DNA from: Schwartzia succinivorans DSM 10502 | GTDB lineage: Bacteria > Bacillota > Negativicutes > Selenomonadales > Selenomonadaceae | Direction of reading: 5' to 3' | DNA: 64,000 bases | Assembly: GCF_900129225.1 (NCBI RefSeq) | Contig: NZ_FQUG01000007.1 | Coordinates: 124,001-188,000 of the forward strand | Shown here: positions 53,719-63,760 of the stretch, piece after piece | How positions within the stretch are numbered: position 1 is the first letter of the stretch | Layout of the letters: every line of letters begins with the position of its first letter | Made by a program: the position numbers and the translations under genes | The notes under the pieces: generated by a model | Seen by the model: only the letters and a program-made list of their open reading frames with translations | What the model was told of the DNA's origin: nothing | Database searches by the model: none

Positions 53719-56700
53719 TTATAGACGCCCGGAAGCCAAGTCAGTTTCAAGCTTTTGATAGAATTCATTTATACCATCATATTCGTTACAATTAGAATCC
53801 TTTTCTTTAGGCATACAAACAGGACAAATTACCATCCAATGATACCCGGGATTTTTCTCTACATAATGGTTGAAAACATGTTTGACTAAATTATTTCCAC
53901 AATCGTAACAATGGGTTTTAACCCAAAAAGCATGACATGAATTGCACCAGAGATGATATTTCTTGTAACCCTTTTCTGTATATAAAACTTCGTACGAGAT
54001 ATCCCGAGATCCACAACACCAACACTGTTTCCATTCTCTTGCGTAATCCTCGCAAAGCAATTGAAAAAATGATTGTAAATTTTCTAGCGATTGATTAAGT
54101 TCGACATTATTATCGTGAGGGACCATATAAAACGATCCAATTCGACATTTATCTTTTTTACTTTTGGAAGGTTTCATATAGAATATATTCTCACACCGTT
54201 TATCATTATACGCATCGTAAGTGACATATTTACCCACACCGCCCGTTAATGTTCTGTCACTATGTACAATGAAAGCAGCAGAAATATTTATTCCGAAATT
54301 TTGTAAGCATTTGTAATATTTGTCAAAGCAAACTTCGGCCAGATCCTTTTTTATCCAGTGGTTATAACCCTTTCCATCCTTTTTTTCATTTGCCAAAAGG
54401 CCATCCATCATAGCATAATCTCTGTATTTAACATCAAGTATAAAATACAGCGGTGGCTCATTTTTGTGGTTTGTCTGCGAAAGCCTGAAAAGGAAATCCG
54501 GTCTTAATTCATATGAATATTTTTCACTCGTCTTGATTCCAATAGAATCTCTCATTGGTGTATCAAAAAAAATATCAAGCTGAAAATTTTGATTTTCCTT
54601 ATGATTTAGGTGAATACAGTTCGGCTTTGTTACAGCACCTTGCTGAAGAAAATCACTTAAAACCTTTGCTGGAGATAAATTTTTAGCATACCATCCCTGA
54701 GTTAAAACCAAATATTCCAAAATTTTTGCAAAAATCCAATATTCGTAAATCCTGTCTAATTTTTCATGTATGATATGTTCATCCGTTATTTCAAATGTGA
54801 AATCATACCTTTTATTCATGTCAGGCAAAAGCTTATAGGCCGCACTGTAATTCTTATCGTTGGAAAAAATTTGTGTCATCTTCCATGGTATGGACATATT
54901 CAATTCTGCCGGCAAATCAACAAATAGAACTGATTTCTGCAAAACTGCTAATTTCTGCTTTATTAAATCAATACGAGAATAACCATCCGTCTCATGCAAG
55001 TGAAATTCGTTTCTCATATTCTCCAAAGCTTTCCTTTGCGATTCAATGCTATTCATTATACCGTAATCCAGTAAAACCTTTTCAGCCTTCTTATCCTTAT
55101 TCTCTAAGTGTTTAGCATATGCATTTCCTATATCAACAACTTGCTTTTCCCATTCATCAGTTTTGATGCGACTGATTGGAACAGATCTGCCATCTACACA
55201 CAGTTCATATAATTTAAAAAATGTTATTTCAACATATATACATCCATTGCGTTTACTCTCGGTTTGTCTAAAATCACCTACTACATCTATTTTGATTCCG
55301 TCAGAAGTTCCCTCATCATCACGTTCCTCAATTAACGCACGATAAAATGCATATTGACTGCCAATATCCCACGTTTGAACAGTTATTTTTTCGAGGAACT
55401 TTTTTTCATCAGATATAATAACCCCCTTCCAACTGTGTTCAGAATCGTAACTTTTTTTTTGCCACTGAAGCTCGTATTCCCACTGAAGTTCTTCTGCTTT
55501 GCATAGGATATCCTTGGTTGATAATTTCGCCACTCGAAACGAAATTTTCCTACGAGCGCGGTTTATAGAATAACACTGACTTTTTTTGTAGGATTTTACA
55601 AATTCATCAAAATATTTCTCCTTCAGAGCATCCAATTCATCCTTAAGTTTAATCGTTTCTGTAACATACTGCTTCCACTTTGCCTCAATCTGATTATAAG
55701 TTACATTTCCTAATATTTGACACATCTTGTCCATAAGTGTCATTTCTTTTTCTTTGATGTTATAAGATACAAAAGGTAAACTTTTCTGATGATGCTCCAA
55801 AAAAGCGTACAATTGCTTGAGTGTCTGCTTTAGGAATCTGTGCTCATATATATCTCGACTCTTGTAAGCTTTACGAGTACGAAAATATTTCCTGGATGGC
55901 ATCTGTGCGTATTGACGCAAGATATCTTGATCAATCCGTTTTACATTCTGAAGGTTGCATTTGCATGGCTTCGCCATCAAAGAAAAATGTGGGGATTTTT
56001 CCATACGCTGAAACAATCTGCCTAATGTTGCCACATCATGCTCCATATCCTGTAATGTCTGCTCCCAAAGTTCAGTTATGGTCATTCTCTTAAAATTCAG
56101 TCCCACATTGTTTGAATTACTCTTACCTTCGCTAGACTGAAATTGCAGTAATCGACGATCAATACAAAGAATTTCGTTTATCATAAAGCGAAATTCCTCT
56201 TTGCTCAACGAAGAAGGCCATATCGTCAAATTCCATGAAAAAATAACTCTGAAATTACTGTCCTTGAGCAACAGTTTTGTATTCCCGGGTTGAACCGAAC
56301 CAAGGGAAGAACCTTCCAGAGTGTTTTTCAAGCGAAATACGCCATTCTTTTTTTCCAGTTTCGGCATATCGTAGTACAGCCCATTTTCATCGGGGCCATT
56401 AAATTCATGAAATTTTTCACTATCCTCACTGGTGGAATAGCCGAAATGGCAACCCTCAAGCAACTCATCACCATTCGGATAAAACTGAAATGCCGGCACC
56501 GCAAACAACCCAGGAGAAATATTTTCCCCCCAGCGATAGTGGGTTTTTGTTTCTAACAGTTCGCCTGGTTTATAAAACTCTTTATATCTTAGTGGCAACT
56601 TTTCATCATAGAATGACTTGTCTATCATTTTGACACTTGTTATATTTCCGGCTCTAACTTGTTCAGGTGGGAAATAAACCATACACATCCTGAGGCGCAT
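53719..56700 (-). CDS. McrC-like DUF2357 PD-(D/E)XK nuclease with zinc ribbons
   Basis: 993 residues. An N-terminal DUF2357-type region (about 1-350) precedes a helical middle and a PD-(D/E)XK nuclease domain with Pro-Asp in LRPDFLFRL (near 733) and Asp-x-Lys in FILDVKYRD (near 754-756). The C-terminal about 90 residues carry CxxC pairs (CWCCGSRD, CNSCHAFW, CYDCGN, CPVC), likely two zinc ribbons for nucleic acid. It is the nuclease partner of the AAA+ protein one base upstream, in the arrangement of McrBC type IV restriction. The target may be modified DNA or RNA. Confidence 0.85.
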   Translation of the reverse strand: MRLRMCMVYFPPEQVRAGNITSVKMIDKSFYDEKLPLRYKEFYKPGELLETKTHYRWGENISPGLFAVPAFQFYPNGDELLEGCHFGYSTSEDSEKFHEFNGPDENGLYYDMPKLEKKNGVFRLKNTLEGSSLGSVQPGNTKLLLKDSNFRVIFSWNLTIWPSSLSKEEFRFMINEILCIDRRLLQFQSSEGKSNSNNVGLNFKRMTITELWEQTLQDMEHDVATLGRLFQRMEKSPHFSLMAKPCKCNLQNVKRIDQDILRQYAQMPSRKYFRTRKAYKSRDIYEHRFLKQTLKQLYAFLEHHQKSLPFVSYNIKEKEMTLMDKMCQILGNVTYNQIEAKWKQYVTETIKLKDELDALKEKYFDEFVKSYKKSQCYSINRARRKISFRVAKLSTKDILCKAEELQWEYELQWQKKSYDSEHSWKGVIISDEKKFLEKITVQTWDIGSQYAFYRALIEERDDEGTSDGIKIDVVGDFRQTESKRNGCIYVEITFFKLYELCVDGRSVPISRIKTDEWEKQVVDIGNAYAKHLENKDKKAEKVLLDYGIMNSIESQRKALENMRNEFHLHETDGYSRIDLIKQKLAVLQKSVLFVDLPAELNMSIPWKMTQIFSNDKNYSAAYKLLPDMNKRYDFTFEITDEHIIHEKLDRIYEYWIFAKILEYLVLTQGWYAKNLSPAKVLSDFLQQGAVTKPNCIHLNHKENQNFQLDIFFDTPMRDSIGIKTSEKYSYELRPDFLFRLSQTNHKNEPPLYFILDVKYRDYAMMDGLLANEKKDGKGYNHWIKKDLAEVCFDKYYKCLQNFGINISAAFIVHSDRTLTGGVGKYVTYDAYNDKRCENIFYMKPSKSKKDKCRIGSFYMVPHDNNVELNQSLENLQSFFQLLCEDYAREWKQCWCCGSRDISYEVLYTEKGYKKYHLWCNSCHAFWVKTHCYDCGNNLVKHVFNHYVEKNPGYHWMVICPVCMPKEKDSNCNEYDGINEFYQKLETDLASGRL

Positions 56701-56701
56701 A

Positions 56702-58693
56702 TCATGCCCTCCAAAAATCTATTTCGTCTTCAGATAAAATGGACTCTAGAAGTTTCTCACTCATCGGGAAATTACTACACAACATCCTAATGGCTCCAAT
56801 ACGTCCATTCCAATTTGTATCTGTCCTACTGTCGTATCTCATTTTGGGCAGGACAAGTGATGCCACCAAGCAGTCCCAAACCGCCCTTCTACCCAAAGCC
56901 TTTTCCCATTCACGAATACTGCCAGATTCCATAAAAGCCGTTCCACGACGACTCAACCCACCATCTAATACCTTTTTTATTTTTTCCAATATATCTTCTG
57001 TCGACATGGAAAAATCGTCACTAATATCGGACTCGTAATTCATCAATGTTTGGTATATCAGTGGCAAGCCAGTGTCAACGTCACTATCATCAATCCTTGG
57101 CTGATTTTCTAATCGTATCACATAAGCTCTATCAAGTACTTTAGGGCTAAGATCAAGTGTCGTTTCATCTTGATTCAACGTACCAAAAAACTTTATATTG
57201 CCAGGAATTGTTAATGTTTCCGGGTAACGACTAAACATCATGGCTTGGCGGCATAGCTCCAGATAATATTTTCGTTCACTGACGGTGCTTTCCTTGAATC
57301 TATCCTTATCGCATATGACTGTACGTTGATCATTCTCGTCCCAAAATACGTTCATCTTTAATTCCCTTACGATATCAGAACGCAATGTGCTACTATAGAG
57401 TCTAAGCATTCTTTTTTCCGGATTCCGTTCCTGAAGAATACTTAGGAATTCAGCAAAATAATGCTCCACATGCGCTAAATTCATTTCATCCAAACAAATG
57501 AAATATAATTTGTCAGGATGATGCTGCGCCGCCTGACAAAATTCCAACAGCTTATCTAAAAACTGCGTAGCATAATAGGTTTTATCCATAGGATTATAAT
57601 ATCCAATCAGATCTCCTTTATCTGCCCAATTTGACTGAACAGGAATAATGGCAGCATCGGCGAATCCAAAGGATTTTGCAAGATAACGTACCAAACTTGT
57701 TTTTCCCGTTCCAGGTCTTCCCACCAAAAGCAACAATTTCCCAGTTTCAAGCCCAAGGTAAATATCACGCAGGATATCCACGGAATAATCCAATTGGTAT
57801 TCATTATGTAACCTACTTTGAAGATAGCTTATGGCTTCTTGAAAATTATTCATTTTATATCCATTTTCATGGTATTCAGCATCTTCCGATATTGATTGAA
57901 ATAATGTATCAATCTGAACATCAAATGCTTTAAGAAAGGCCAGCTTATCTTGCTGTTTTTCTATTTCCAGTTGCACTTCAACCAATTGTCCCTTCGCTTT
58001 AAGAATATTTTCATCTATTATTCTTGCTTCATCTTCAAAATCATTTTTTCTTTTTTTCAACTTTATGATTTCGGTATTTTTTTCTTCAATCTCTTTTTCC
58101 AACATTTCCAAGTTAGGACATTTTTCGAGATACTTTGACCATTTTTTTTTAGCGATACACTTGCAGATATATTCACCTATTTCGTCATTTTCATCATCAC
58201 TTACAGATCTAGAATCAAAATTTTTTATTGGCAAAAAGTAGTCAAAATTTTTAATTCTTTGTAAAATTCCATAAGGACTATATGATCGAAGTTGTAATCC
58301 CTTTAAAGGCTTGATTTTCTCACAAAATAATAATTCGGTGGGATTATCCATTTTTCGTGCTTTTACTGTAAAAATAACCTCCTGTCCATCAATAAAGTTA
58401 TTGTGTGCTATAAACTCCTTTAGAATACTAACCTTTAGAGGAATATCTAAATATGGATTCATTACTTCACGAGAAAAAATTGTTTTTATTTCTTTTATAA
58501 CAGGAAGCGTTTCTTCATCATTTAATTCAATTTTACCCCTAAAAATATTCCATTTCCGATCTTCACCATCGATATCTGCTTTCCATATTTCCTCATTGCA
58601 TAATTTAACATCATCCATAAATATTTTAATCCATTCTTCAGGAGATGAACTATTATGATATTTCTCTTTTGAAATACTCCAATCAATTGCCAT
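56702..58693 (-). CDS. McrB-like AAA+ ATPase/GTPase with coiled coil
   Basis: 663 residues. N-terminal specificity region (about 1-190) of unknown fold, a coiled coil (about 195-275, EKEIEEKNTEIIKLKKRKNDFEDE), then the AAA+ domain with Walker A GRPGTGKT (about 324-331) and Walker B YFICLDEMN (about 397-405), and RDxT-type sensor strands later. The LDEMN box is characteristic of the McrB GTPase branch. It translocates for, or activates, the nuclease. The coiled coil between recognition and motor recalls coiled-coil nuclease tandem (CoCoNuT) systems. Strong AGGAGCG before ATG 58693. Confidence 0.85.
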   Translation of the reverse strand: MAIDWSISKEKYHNSSSPEEWIKIFMDDVKLCNEEIWKADIDGEDRKWNIFRGKIELNDEETLPVIKEIKTIFSREVMNPYLDIPLKVSILKEFIAHNNFIDGQEVIFTVKARKMDNPTELLFCEKIKPLKGLQLRSYSPYGILQRIKNFDYFLPIKNFDSRSVSDDENDEIGEYICKCIAKKKWSKYLEKCPNLEMLEKEIEEKNTEIIKLKKRKNDFEDEARIIDENILKAKGQLVEVQLEIEKQQDKLAFLKAFDVQIDTLFQSISEDAEYHENGYKMNNFQEAISYLQSRLHNEYQLDYSVDILRDIYLGLETGKLLLLVGRPGTGKTSLVRYLAKSFGFADAAIIPVQSNWADKGDLIGYYNPMDKTYYATQFLDKLLEFCQAAQHHPDKLYFICLDEMNLAHVEHYFAEFLSILQERNPEKRMLRLYSSTLRSDIVRELKMNVFWDENDQRTVICDKDRFKESTVSERKYYLELCRQAMMFSRYPETLTIPGNIKFFGTLNQDETTLDLSPKVLDRAYVIRLENQPRIDDSDVDTGLPLIYQTLMNYESDISDDFSMSTEDILEKIKKVLDGGLSRRGTAFMESGSIREWEKALGRRAVWDCLVASLVLPKMRYDSRTDTNWNGRIGAIRMLCSNFPMSEKLLESILSEDEIDFWRA

Positions 58694-58811
58694 TTGTAAT
58701 CGCTCCTGTTATTTCAAATATGCGTGTAAAAATTCTATAAGAGATTATCTTCTTTACCTTCTCACCTATCAAGAACTTCCTGTATAAATTCCGTCTCTCC
58801 TACACATAGTT

Positions 58812-58975
58812 TATAACGCCTTCGTTCCAGTTTTGCCGTAGGCAAAACTTCCTCTATCAGCGTTTTCCCGGATGGGACTAGCTGCGCGTCGCGCGAGGCG
58901 GGAGATATGCTCGCCGCCTGTTATTTGCCCCAGCCCCCACTTACAGAAGTGGGGGACATCTTTTGCCGAGTTATA
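58812..58975 (-). repeat. 164-bp MITE-like element, copy C (complete)
   Basis: Reverse orientation of copy A, same 164-bp length, with the three hairpins intact. It separates the McrBC-like pair from the cas genes and fills most of the 302-bp gap 58694-58995; I see no CRISPR repeats there. Confidence 0.8.
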
Positions 58976-58995
58976 CCTTTAGGCAAAGAACCGTT

Positions 58996-59805
58996 TTAAT
59001 GCTTAAATTCTACCCTCGTCGCGCCGAATCCCTGCCCTGTCAGGCGGCCTACTCCTGAAAATTCCGCGAACTGCGCAAGGAGGAGAAATATCTGCTGCAT
59101 TTCTACCGGAAGTACATTCAATTCGTAAGTAAATATCCCTTGAAAAGCAAGCATTCCCCTATCAGGAGAAAAGTACACCTTTCTGCTTTCTCCCTTCCAA
59201 TCCAAAAGCCGAACTGCTTTTGCCGCATCCTTGACGGACGCACGGTCAATCGCCGCAGGCATTCCTGCCTGATTCCATTTATCCGCCAGCGAAGCAAAAA
59301 CAAATTCCGCCAAAGGAAAAGGATAATCTCTGTCGAAATTTCTAAAGGACACAGGAGAAATAAACCTAAAGGTTACTGAGTCAACACGATTCTGAGACAA
59401 TGCCCATGCAATCATATCGGCCTCAGAAGCTACTCCTGATTCCTTCGAGCCATCGGCAATAACATCCTCCACAATCATTCGCGCGTGTCCTACCGCAATC
59501 TTCGTTCCTTTAGGAACCTCAAGAAAGGCCCGCAGAAGAGCTTCATGAGTAGCCGTTACCCGCCACCAAAAAAGCTCTCCCTTTTTGACCGTAAAATTAC
59601 GCCCCTTTTCCTTCCGTTCCGTAACACGCTTTAAAAGTGACACGGTAAAAGGTTTGCTGGTCATGGTATCATGTACGGCAGCCGACAGCTCCTCCGAGCA
59701 TTGCTCCAGGAGAGAAAACGCTGCGCCATGCATCAACCTTCCGTGAAAGGCAATCAGACCGGCCGCGTTTTCTGCCCGCAGGAGATATACTACCGCGCCT
59801 ATCAT
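58996..59805 (-). CDS. cas6: Cas6-family CRISPR RNA endonuclease
   Basis: 269 residues with two RAMP-type ferredoxin folds and the C-terminal glycine-rich loop FSGVGRLTGQGFGATRV (about 247-263). An N-terminal His in LIAFHGRLMHG is a candidate active-site residue. It cuts pre-crRNA into repeat-tagged guides. It is the last gene of the operon, overlapping the preceding RAMP gene by four bases. No CRISPR array is in the window, so the array must lie elsewhere. Confidence 0.87.
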   Translation of the reverse strand: MIGAVVYLLRAENAAGLIAFHGRLMHGAAFSLLEQCSEELSAAVHDTMTSKPFTVSLLKRVTERKEKGRNFTVKKGELFWWRVTATHEALLRAFLEVPKGTKIAVGHARMIVEDVIADGSKESGVASEADMIAWALSQNRVDSVTFRFISPVSFRNFDRDYPFPLAEFVFASLADKWNQAGMPAAIDRASVKDAAKAVRLLDWKGESRKVYFSPDRGMLAFQGIFTYELNVLPVEMQQIFLLLAQFAEFSGVGRLTGQGFGATRVEFKH

Positions 59806-61778
59806 CGATTTCTCTTCCCTGCTCTGCTGAGTACGGTCTTCATATCAGGCAGAATATTTCTATTTTTGAACTTACCATTTGGAGAAACTGAAATCCTACC
59901 ATTCCTTCTAAGCTTATAAGTACTCTTAAGAAGCTCTGTTGCCGCTTTCATGTCTGGCAGCTCTGTAGCAGCATAATCCATCGCCATGCGAAGTCCGTTA
60001 AGTACCGCTTCGTAGGAAGCCGTGAGTTTTTTCTCCCTCACATACGATTCAAAGCTCTTGATAAAAGGACCCATATCCTTTTCCGCGCTTGAATTAACCC
60101 AGCCATGTTCATCAAACAGCACCTTGGCCACCTTTTTATCTTCAAGGTAGAGTTTTGTTGCATCAACATGGATGCTTCCAAGTCCAATGGATTTCCCCTG
60201 TCCAAGCTTGAAGGCTATGTCCTCCTTATTTTTATCCGATGCCAAGGAAAATACCCTTAAAAGAGCACCGAGCTCTACATCACTGAGATTGTGGAAATGG
60301 ATCTTCCCAGTAAAACGATTGCCTGCAAGAATAGGACGTATTTTATGAAGGACCTTACCACCCAACTTTTGCTCATACTCATTTGCCTTCCAACTCGTAC
60401 CGTCACCATTCTTTGTATGCCAGTAGAACTTATACCCACGAATAGTCGCGCCCTCCGAATCCCAATGCATGAGCTGTTTGTCATCATCCTGTTTCAGATA
60501 TAGCTGAAAAGATGTCGGATTCGGCTGCACTAAAACATGCGAATAATCCGCCTCATCCGACTTCTTCACATCTCCTTCAGGAACCGCATCATCAAAATGA
60601 ACACGAGATGCCCAGCTTGCTTTTTCGTCGCTGAGTCCAAACACTGCGTCGGCAAAATCAATTGTGCTTTCCTGCAGCTGCCGGGGAACAGCATCAGTGA
60701 CAGAAGAGTCATATGCAATACGGAATGACTGCCCATGTCCAAATGCCGATACCCGTCCGTTATTCTCGATATAAAAACACGGAACGATTGATTCAATCCC
60801 TTCAACATCAAGCACTTTTCTTGCATCCCGTTTGCGCTTTATATTAGTGTCAGCCTTTTTGTCACTCAACAAATTGACACCGCGTCTATTTTTATCACCT
60901 TTATATTCTTCAATAACTTCATCAGGTACCTGTATACGGTGTGCTTCTGACTTGTCGATTTCACTGAAAATAAAATATTTAAAATACTGTTTTCCCAGAG
61001 CAGAACGCTCATCCGCGGGAGTTTCCTCAATAAAAGCATCAATTTCTTCTTTTGTTTTCAAGCCCTCCTCATCAAGAACTGCCGTTACACAGATTGCCTT
61101 ATCATTGTCCCACTCAACGTGAGATTTGCGGATAGTCGATGAATATTCATCCTGATAATCCTTTATCAGGATGGAATGAATTTTCCCCTCCCGCATCGGA
61201 TAAATAAAATAATCGCCACGCAGCTTCACCAGAAATCCAGGCTTTGCGTTTTTCCTTACGGAACCCTCAGAATCCGTTGATGTCATTTTCTCCTTATAAT
61301 GGTTGCACAGTCCAACATTACAAGGTGCATCATTAGCCATTAAACAACGGTAATATAGATGGCGCGGTGTGATATCTTCCTTTGGCCGCATAGCTCCACA
61401 TGTCAAAATCTTGAACACATTTTTTACCATTCCGCGAATGGAGCTTCCAGGGAGAATCGTATCATCTCCCACAGCAAAACTTTCCTCACCATTCGTTTCA
61501 TTTCCGCCTATAAAGAGAGGGGTCTTCGTTTCAAAATCCAGCTTAAGATACCCGCTGTTCTTTCCCTTATTGAGAATAAACTCCTTAAAGGCTGCCCGCT
61601 CCTCTTTATTTCCCGAGAAAATTTTCTTACGATAATCATCAAGTTCCGCAGGAAGAATACTGTTTGGAAGAGGGATAAAGTTATACGGGGCTGTAGCAGT
61701 TGCCTCAGGCTTTGCTTCTTCTATCTCCTTTCCATATTTATCCTCCCACAGTGCTCCTAAATCTTCAAGTCCAGCCAT
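59802..61778 (-). CDS. type III RAMP (Cas7-like) protein, TIGR03986-like
   Basis: 658 residues, unusually long for a single Cas7. The N-terminal RAMP has LKLDFETKTPLFIGG and ILPGSSIRGMVKNVF; the C-terminal half has NRFTGKIHFHNLSDVELGALL and the glycine loop GQGKSIGLGSI. The G-rich loops and ligand-helix pattern match the CRISPR RAMP family TIGR03986 seen in type III-D. It probably forms part of the effector backbone binding crRNA. Confidence 0.83.
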   Translation of the reverse strand: MAGLEDLGALWEDKYGKEIEEAKPEATATAPYNFIPLPNSILPAELDDYRKKIFSGNKEERAAFKEFILNKGKNSGYLKLDFETKTPLFIGGNETNGEESFAVGDDTILPGSSIRGMVKNVFKILTCGAMRPKEDITPRHLYYRCLMANDAPCNVGLCNHYKEKMTSTDSEGSVRKNAKPGFLVKLRGDYFIYPMREGKIHSILIKDYQDEYSSTIRKSHVEWDNDKAICVTAVLDEEGLKTKEEIDAFIEETPADERSALGKQYFKYFIFSEIDKSEAHRIQVPDEVIEEYKGDKNRRGVNLLSDKKADTNIKRKRDARKVLDVEGIESIVPCFYIENNGRVSAFGHGQSFRIAYDSSVTDAVPRQLQESTIDFADAVFGLSDEKASWASRVHFDDAVPEGDVKKSDEADYSHVLVQPNPTSFQLYLKQDDDKQLMHWDSEGATIRGYKFYWHTKNGDGTSWKANEYEQKLGGKVLHKIRPILAGNRFTGKIHFHNLSDVELGALLRVFSLASDKNKEDIAFKLGQGKSIGLGSIHVDATKLYLEDKKVAKVLFDEHGWVNSSAEKDMGPFIKSFESYVREKKLTASYEAVLNGLRMAMDYAATELPDMKAATELLKSTYKLRRNGRISVSPNGKFKNRNILPDMKTVLSRAGKRNR

Positions 61779-61779
61779 A

Positions 61780-62340
61780 TCATTTCACCTCCGCAGCAGA
61801 AATCTCTACAAATCTATAATCCGTATAGCCGGCAAGCCCTACCGGATTGTCTGCCGTTATATAATTACGTGTCGTAAGACCGTATTTTTCGCTTTTACCA
61901 TCTCCGGGTGCGGGAATATTCATGGAGAGCTTTCTCTGCTTATCCCTCAGAAGGATATATCCATCACCTTCACCTGCTTTTTCTCCCCAAAAACGTGAAA
62001 AGCTGTCTACATATACAGCTTCGTCTCCACTCCCGTCTTTACGGTAACGCCCCGAAAGACCGCTGCCTTTTTTACGAAGATGTACTTCCTCCTGCCCGTT
62101 AAAAACACGAAGCTCTTCGCAGGACTTATCCCCATCTGCGGCGGAGAGTTCAAGCCTTCCATTTACATATCTTCCCCACACGATTGCCGAACGTTTCCAC
62201 ATAACAGCAATCCCGTCTGCCTGCATCGTATCCTGAAGAAGCTTCTGCACCGACGCGAGATCCGATGAAACATTCAAAGGTTTCGTCTCTGATGTGCCAT
62301 GCACAAGACTAAGCTCCGACATAGTCAGTTCCATTCCCAT
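61780..62340 (-). CDS. Csx19-like CRISPR-associated protein (TIGR03984-like)
   Basis: 186 residues from ATG 62340, one base after the previous stop. Short beta-rich protein with AVMWKRSAIVWGRYVNGRLEL (about 46-66) and a C-terminal GYTDYRFVEI. Similar proteins (Csx19) sit beside TIGR03986 RAMPs in type III-D loci. Role unknown; it may be a subunit of the effector. Assignment is mainly from context and length. Confidence 0.65.
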   Translation of the reverse strand: MGMELTMSELSLVHGTSETKPLNVSSDLASVQKLLQDTMQADGIAVMWKRSAIVWGRYVNGRLELSAADGDKSCEELRVFNGQEEVHLRKKGSGLSGRYRKDGSGDEAVYVDSFSRFWGEKAGEGDGYILLRDKQRKLSMNIPAPGDGKSEKYGLTTRNYITADNPVGLAGYTDYRFVEISAAEVK

Positions 62341-62341
62341 T

Positions 62342-63760
62342 TCAGTGCGCCTCCTTATCCATAAATTGTTCTGCAAATGAATTTAATTTCTTCATATCCC
62401 CGGACATTACTTTACCTTTTTCACCCAACTCCCAAACATCATCTCTGTAACGGATGGTCGCATGAAGTCCTAAGAGTCTTCCTCGTCCGATTCCCTTTTC
62501 GCCGCCTATGGCAATGTTTCCACGCCACAGGTCACGGAGCAGGAAAAGTGCCAGACCTGCCTCAGCCTCCGAAGCCTTCCTTATCCCGAAACTCAGGTGC
62601 AAAGCCTTCTGTCCATTTTTCATCTGCCATACAGGTTTCGTCGCAAAAAGCGCAGCATCAATTGTCCCGCCCGTAAAACGGTCTATACGGTTTCTCTGTT
62701 GTACAGCGCCTGCAACAGAGCCGTCCTCACCTGAAAACTCTGCTTCTCGAACAAAGAACCGGCTTTTTACCTTTTTCTCATCTTCATTATCTGACTTGGC
62801 ACTTCCCATCAGATTTTCAAGCCCGACCGTTTCACAGGAAAACTGACGAAGAATATCCTCTGTTCTATGCCTCAAAACACCCTTCAAAGTCGTTCCCGGA
62901 ATAACGTACCTTCCATGACGCTTCAACATGACAGCAGCAATCGGTTTTCCGTCTTTTGTCTTCTCATCGGTATCATAATCCCGAATAATCAGGGAACCGC
63001 AAATCGCAAAATCCGCCTCTACTGTCAAAAGATTCTTTTCTTCTGCCGTAATATCCGAAGGCGCCGTCAGCTGTACCGAAGCCTGCTTCGCGTGGTGCTC
63101 TTCATTGCCAAGCCATGCAAGGACATCTTGCTTTTTCCCGAAATCAAACAGCCCGAGAGCATCCTCCGTCAAAACAGCGCATCCAAAACCTTTGCTCGTC
63201 AACGCTCCCAGTTGAATGCCTTTTTTCATACGGTCGCGAAGGTACTGCACCACCTGAATGATGTCATGACGTATAGGGCTCTTGATATCATTTTTGTCCT
63301 CAAGGTGCCAGCCGCGCAGTGTCATTTCCAGATAAAATTTACCTGTTGCACCGCTGTCTACAACTTCATAATCGAATTTAGCGCCCTGAATTGCCGATCC
63401 CGTGTACGAATCAATGCTGACACCGTCACGAAACGCAATCTTTCCGTTCTTCAACACGATGTCATCAATATTTACAGAACTTTGAATCCCATTCGAAGCG
63501 CCGCTTTTCTGATTGCCTTCCTTTATCTCTCCGAACAGATCAGCTTCATACTGAGGAATACTATCTCTTATCATGCTCCTGAGAACACCGGCTGCAGATG
63601 TTCCCGGTATTATAGGAGTTCCTTTTTTATTTTTTAATACATGTATGTCCTTATCATTCCCGGCATCACTTCCCTGTCCTGCACCGATCAAAAGAGAGGA
63701 TGCCAGGCAAAGATTTCCTTCAAGTATGATTTTACCTACTACAGCTTCCTGTCCCATCAT
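62342..63760 (-). CDS. type III RAMP protein with two fused Cas7-like domains
   Basis: 472 residues. Two RAMP repeats: the first has IIPGTSAAGVLRSMIRDSI, LGALTSKGFG; the second has YVIPGTTLKGVLRHRTEDIL and GGEKGIGRGRLLGL. Each carries the PGxxxxGxxR helix and a glycine-rich loop of Csm3/Cmr4-type backbone proteins. Asp residues in the thumb loops that cut target RNA could not be assigned with confidence. It overlaps the upstream partial gene by four bases (ATGA). Confidence 0.83.
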   Translation of the reverse strand: MMGQEAVVGKIILEGNLCLASSLLIGAGQGSDAGNDKDIHVLKNKKGTPIIPGTSAAGVLRSMIRDSIPQYEADLFGEIKEGNQKSGASNGIQSSVNIDDIVLKNGKIAFRDGVSIDSYTGSAIQGAKFDYEVVDSGATGKFYLEMTLRGWHLEDKNDIKSPIRHDIIQVVQYLRDRMKKGIQLGALTSKGFGCAVLTEDALGLFDFGKKQDVLAWLGNEEHHAKQASVQLTAPSDITAEEKNLLTVEADFAICGSLIIRDYDTDEKTKDGKPIAAVMLKRHGRYVIPGTTLKGVLRHRTEDILRQFSCETVGLENLMGSAKSDNEDEKKVKSRFFVREAEFSGEDGSVAGAVQQRNRIDRFTGGTIDAALFATKPVWQMKNGQKALHLSFGIRKASEAEAGLALFLLRDLWRGNIAIGGEKGIGRGRLLGLHATIRYRDDVWELGEKGKVMSGDMKKLNSFAEQFMDKEAH

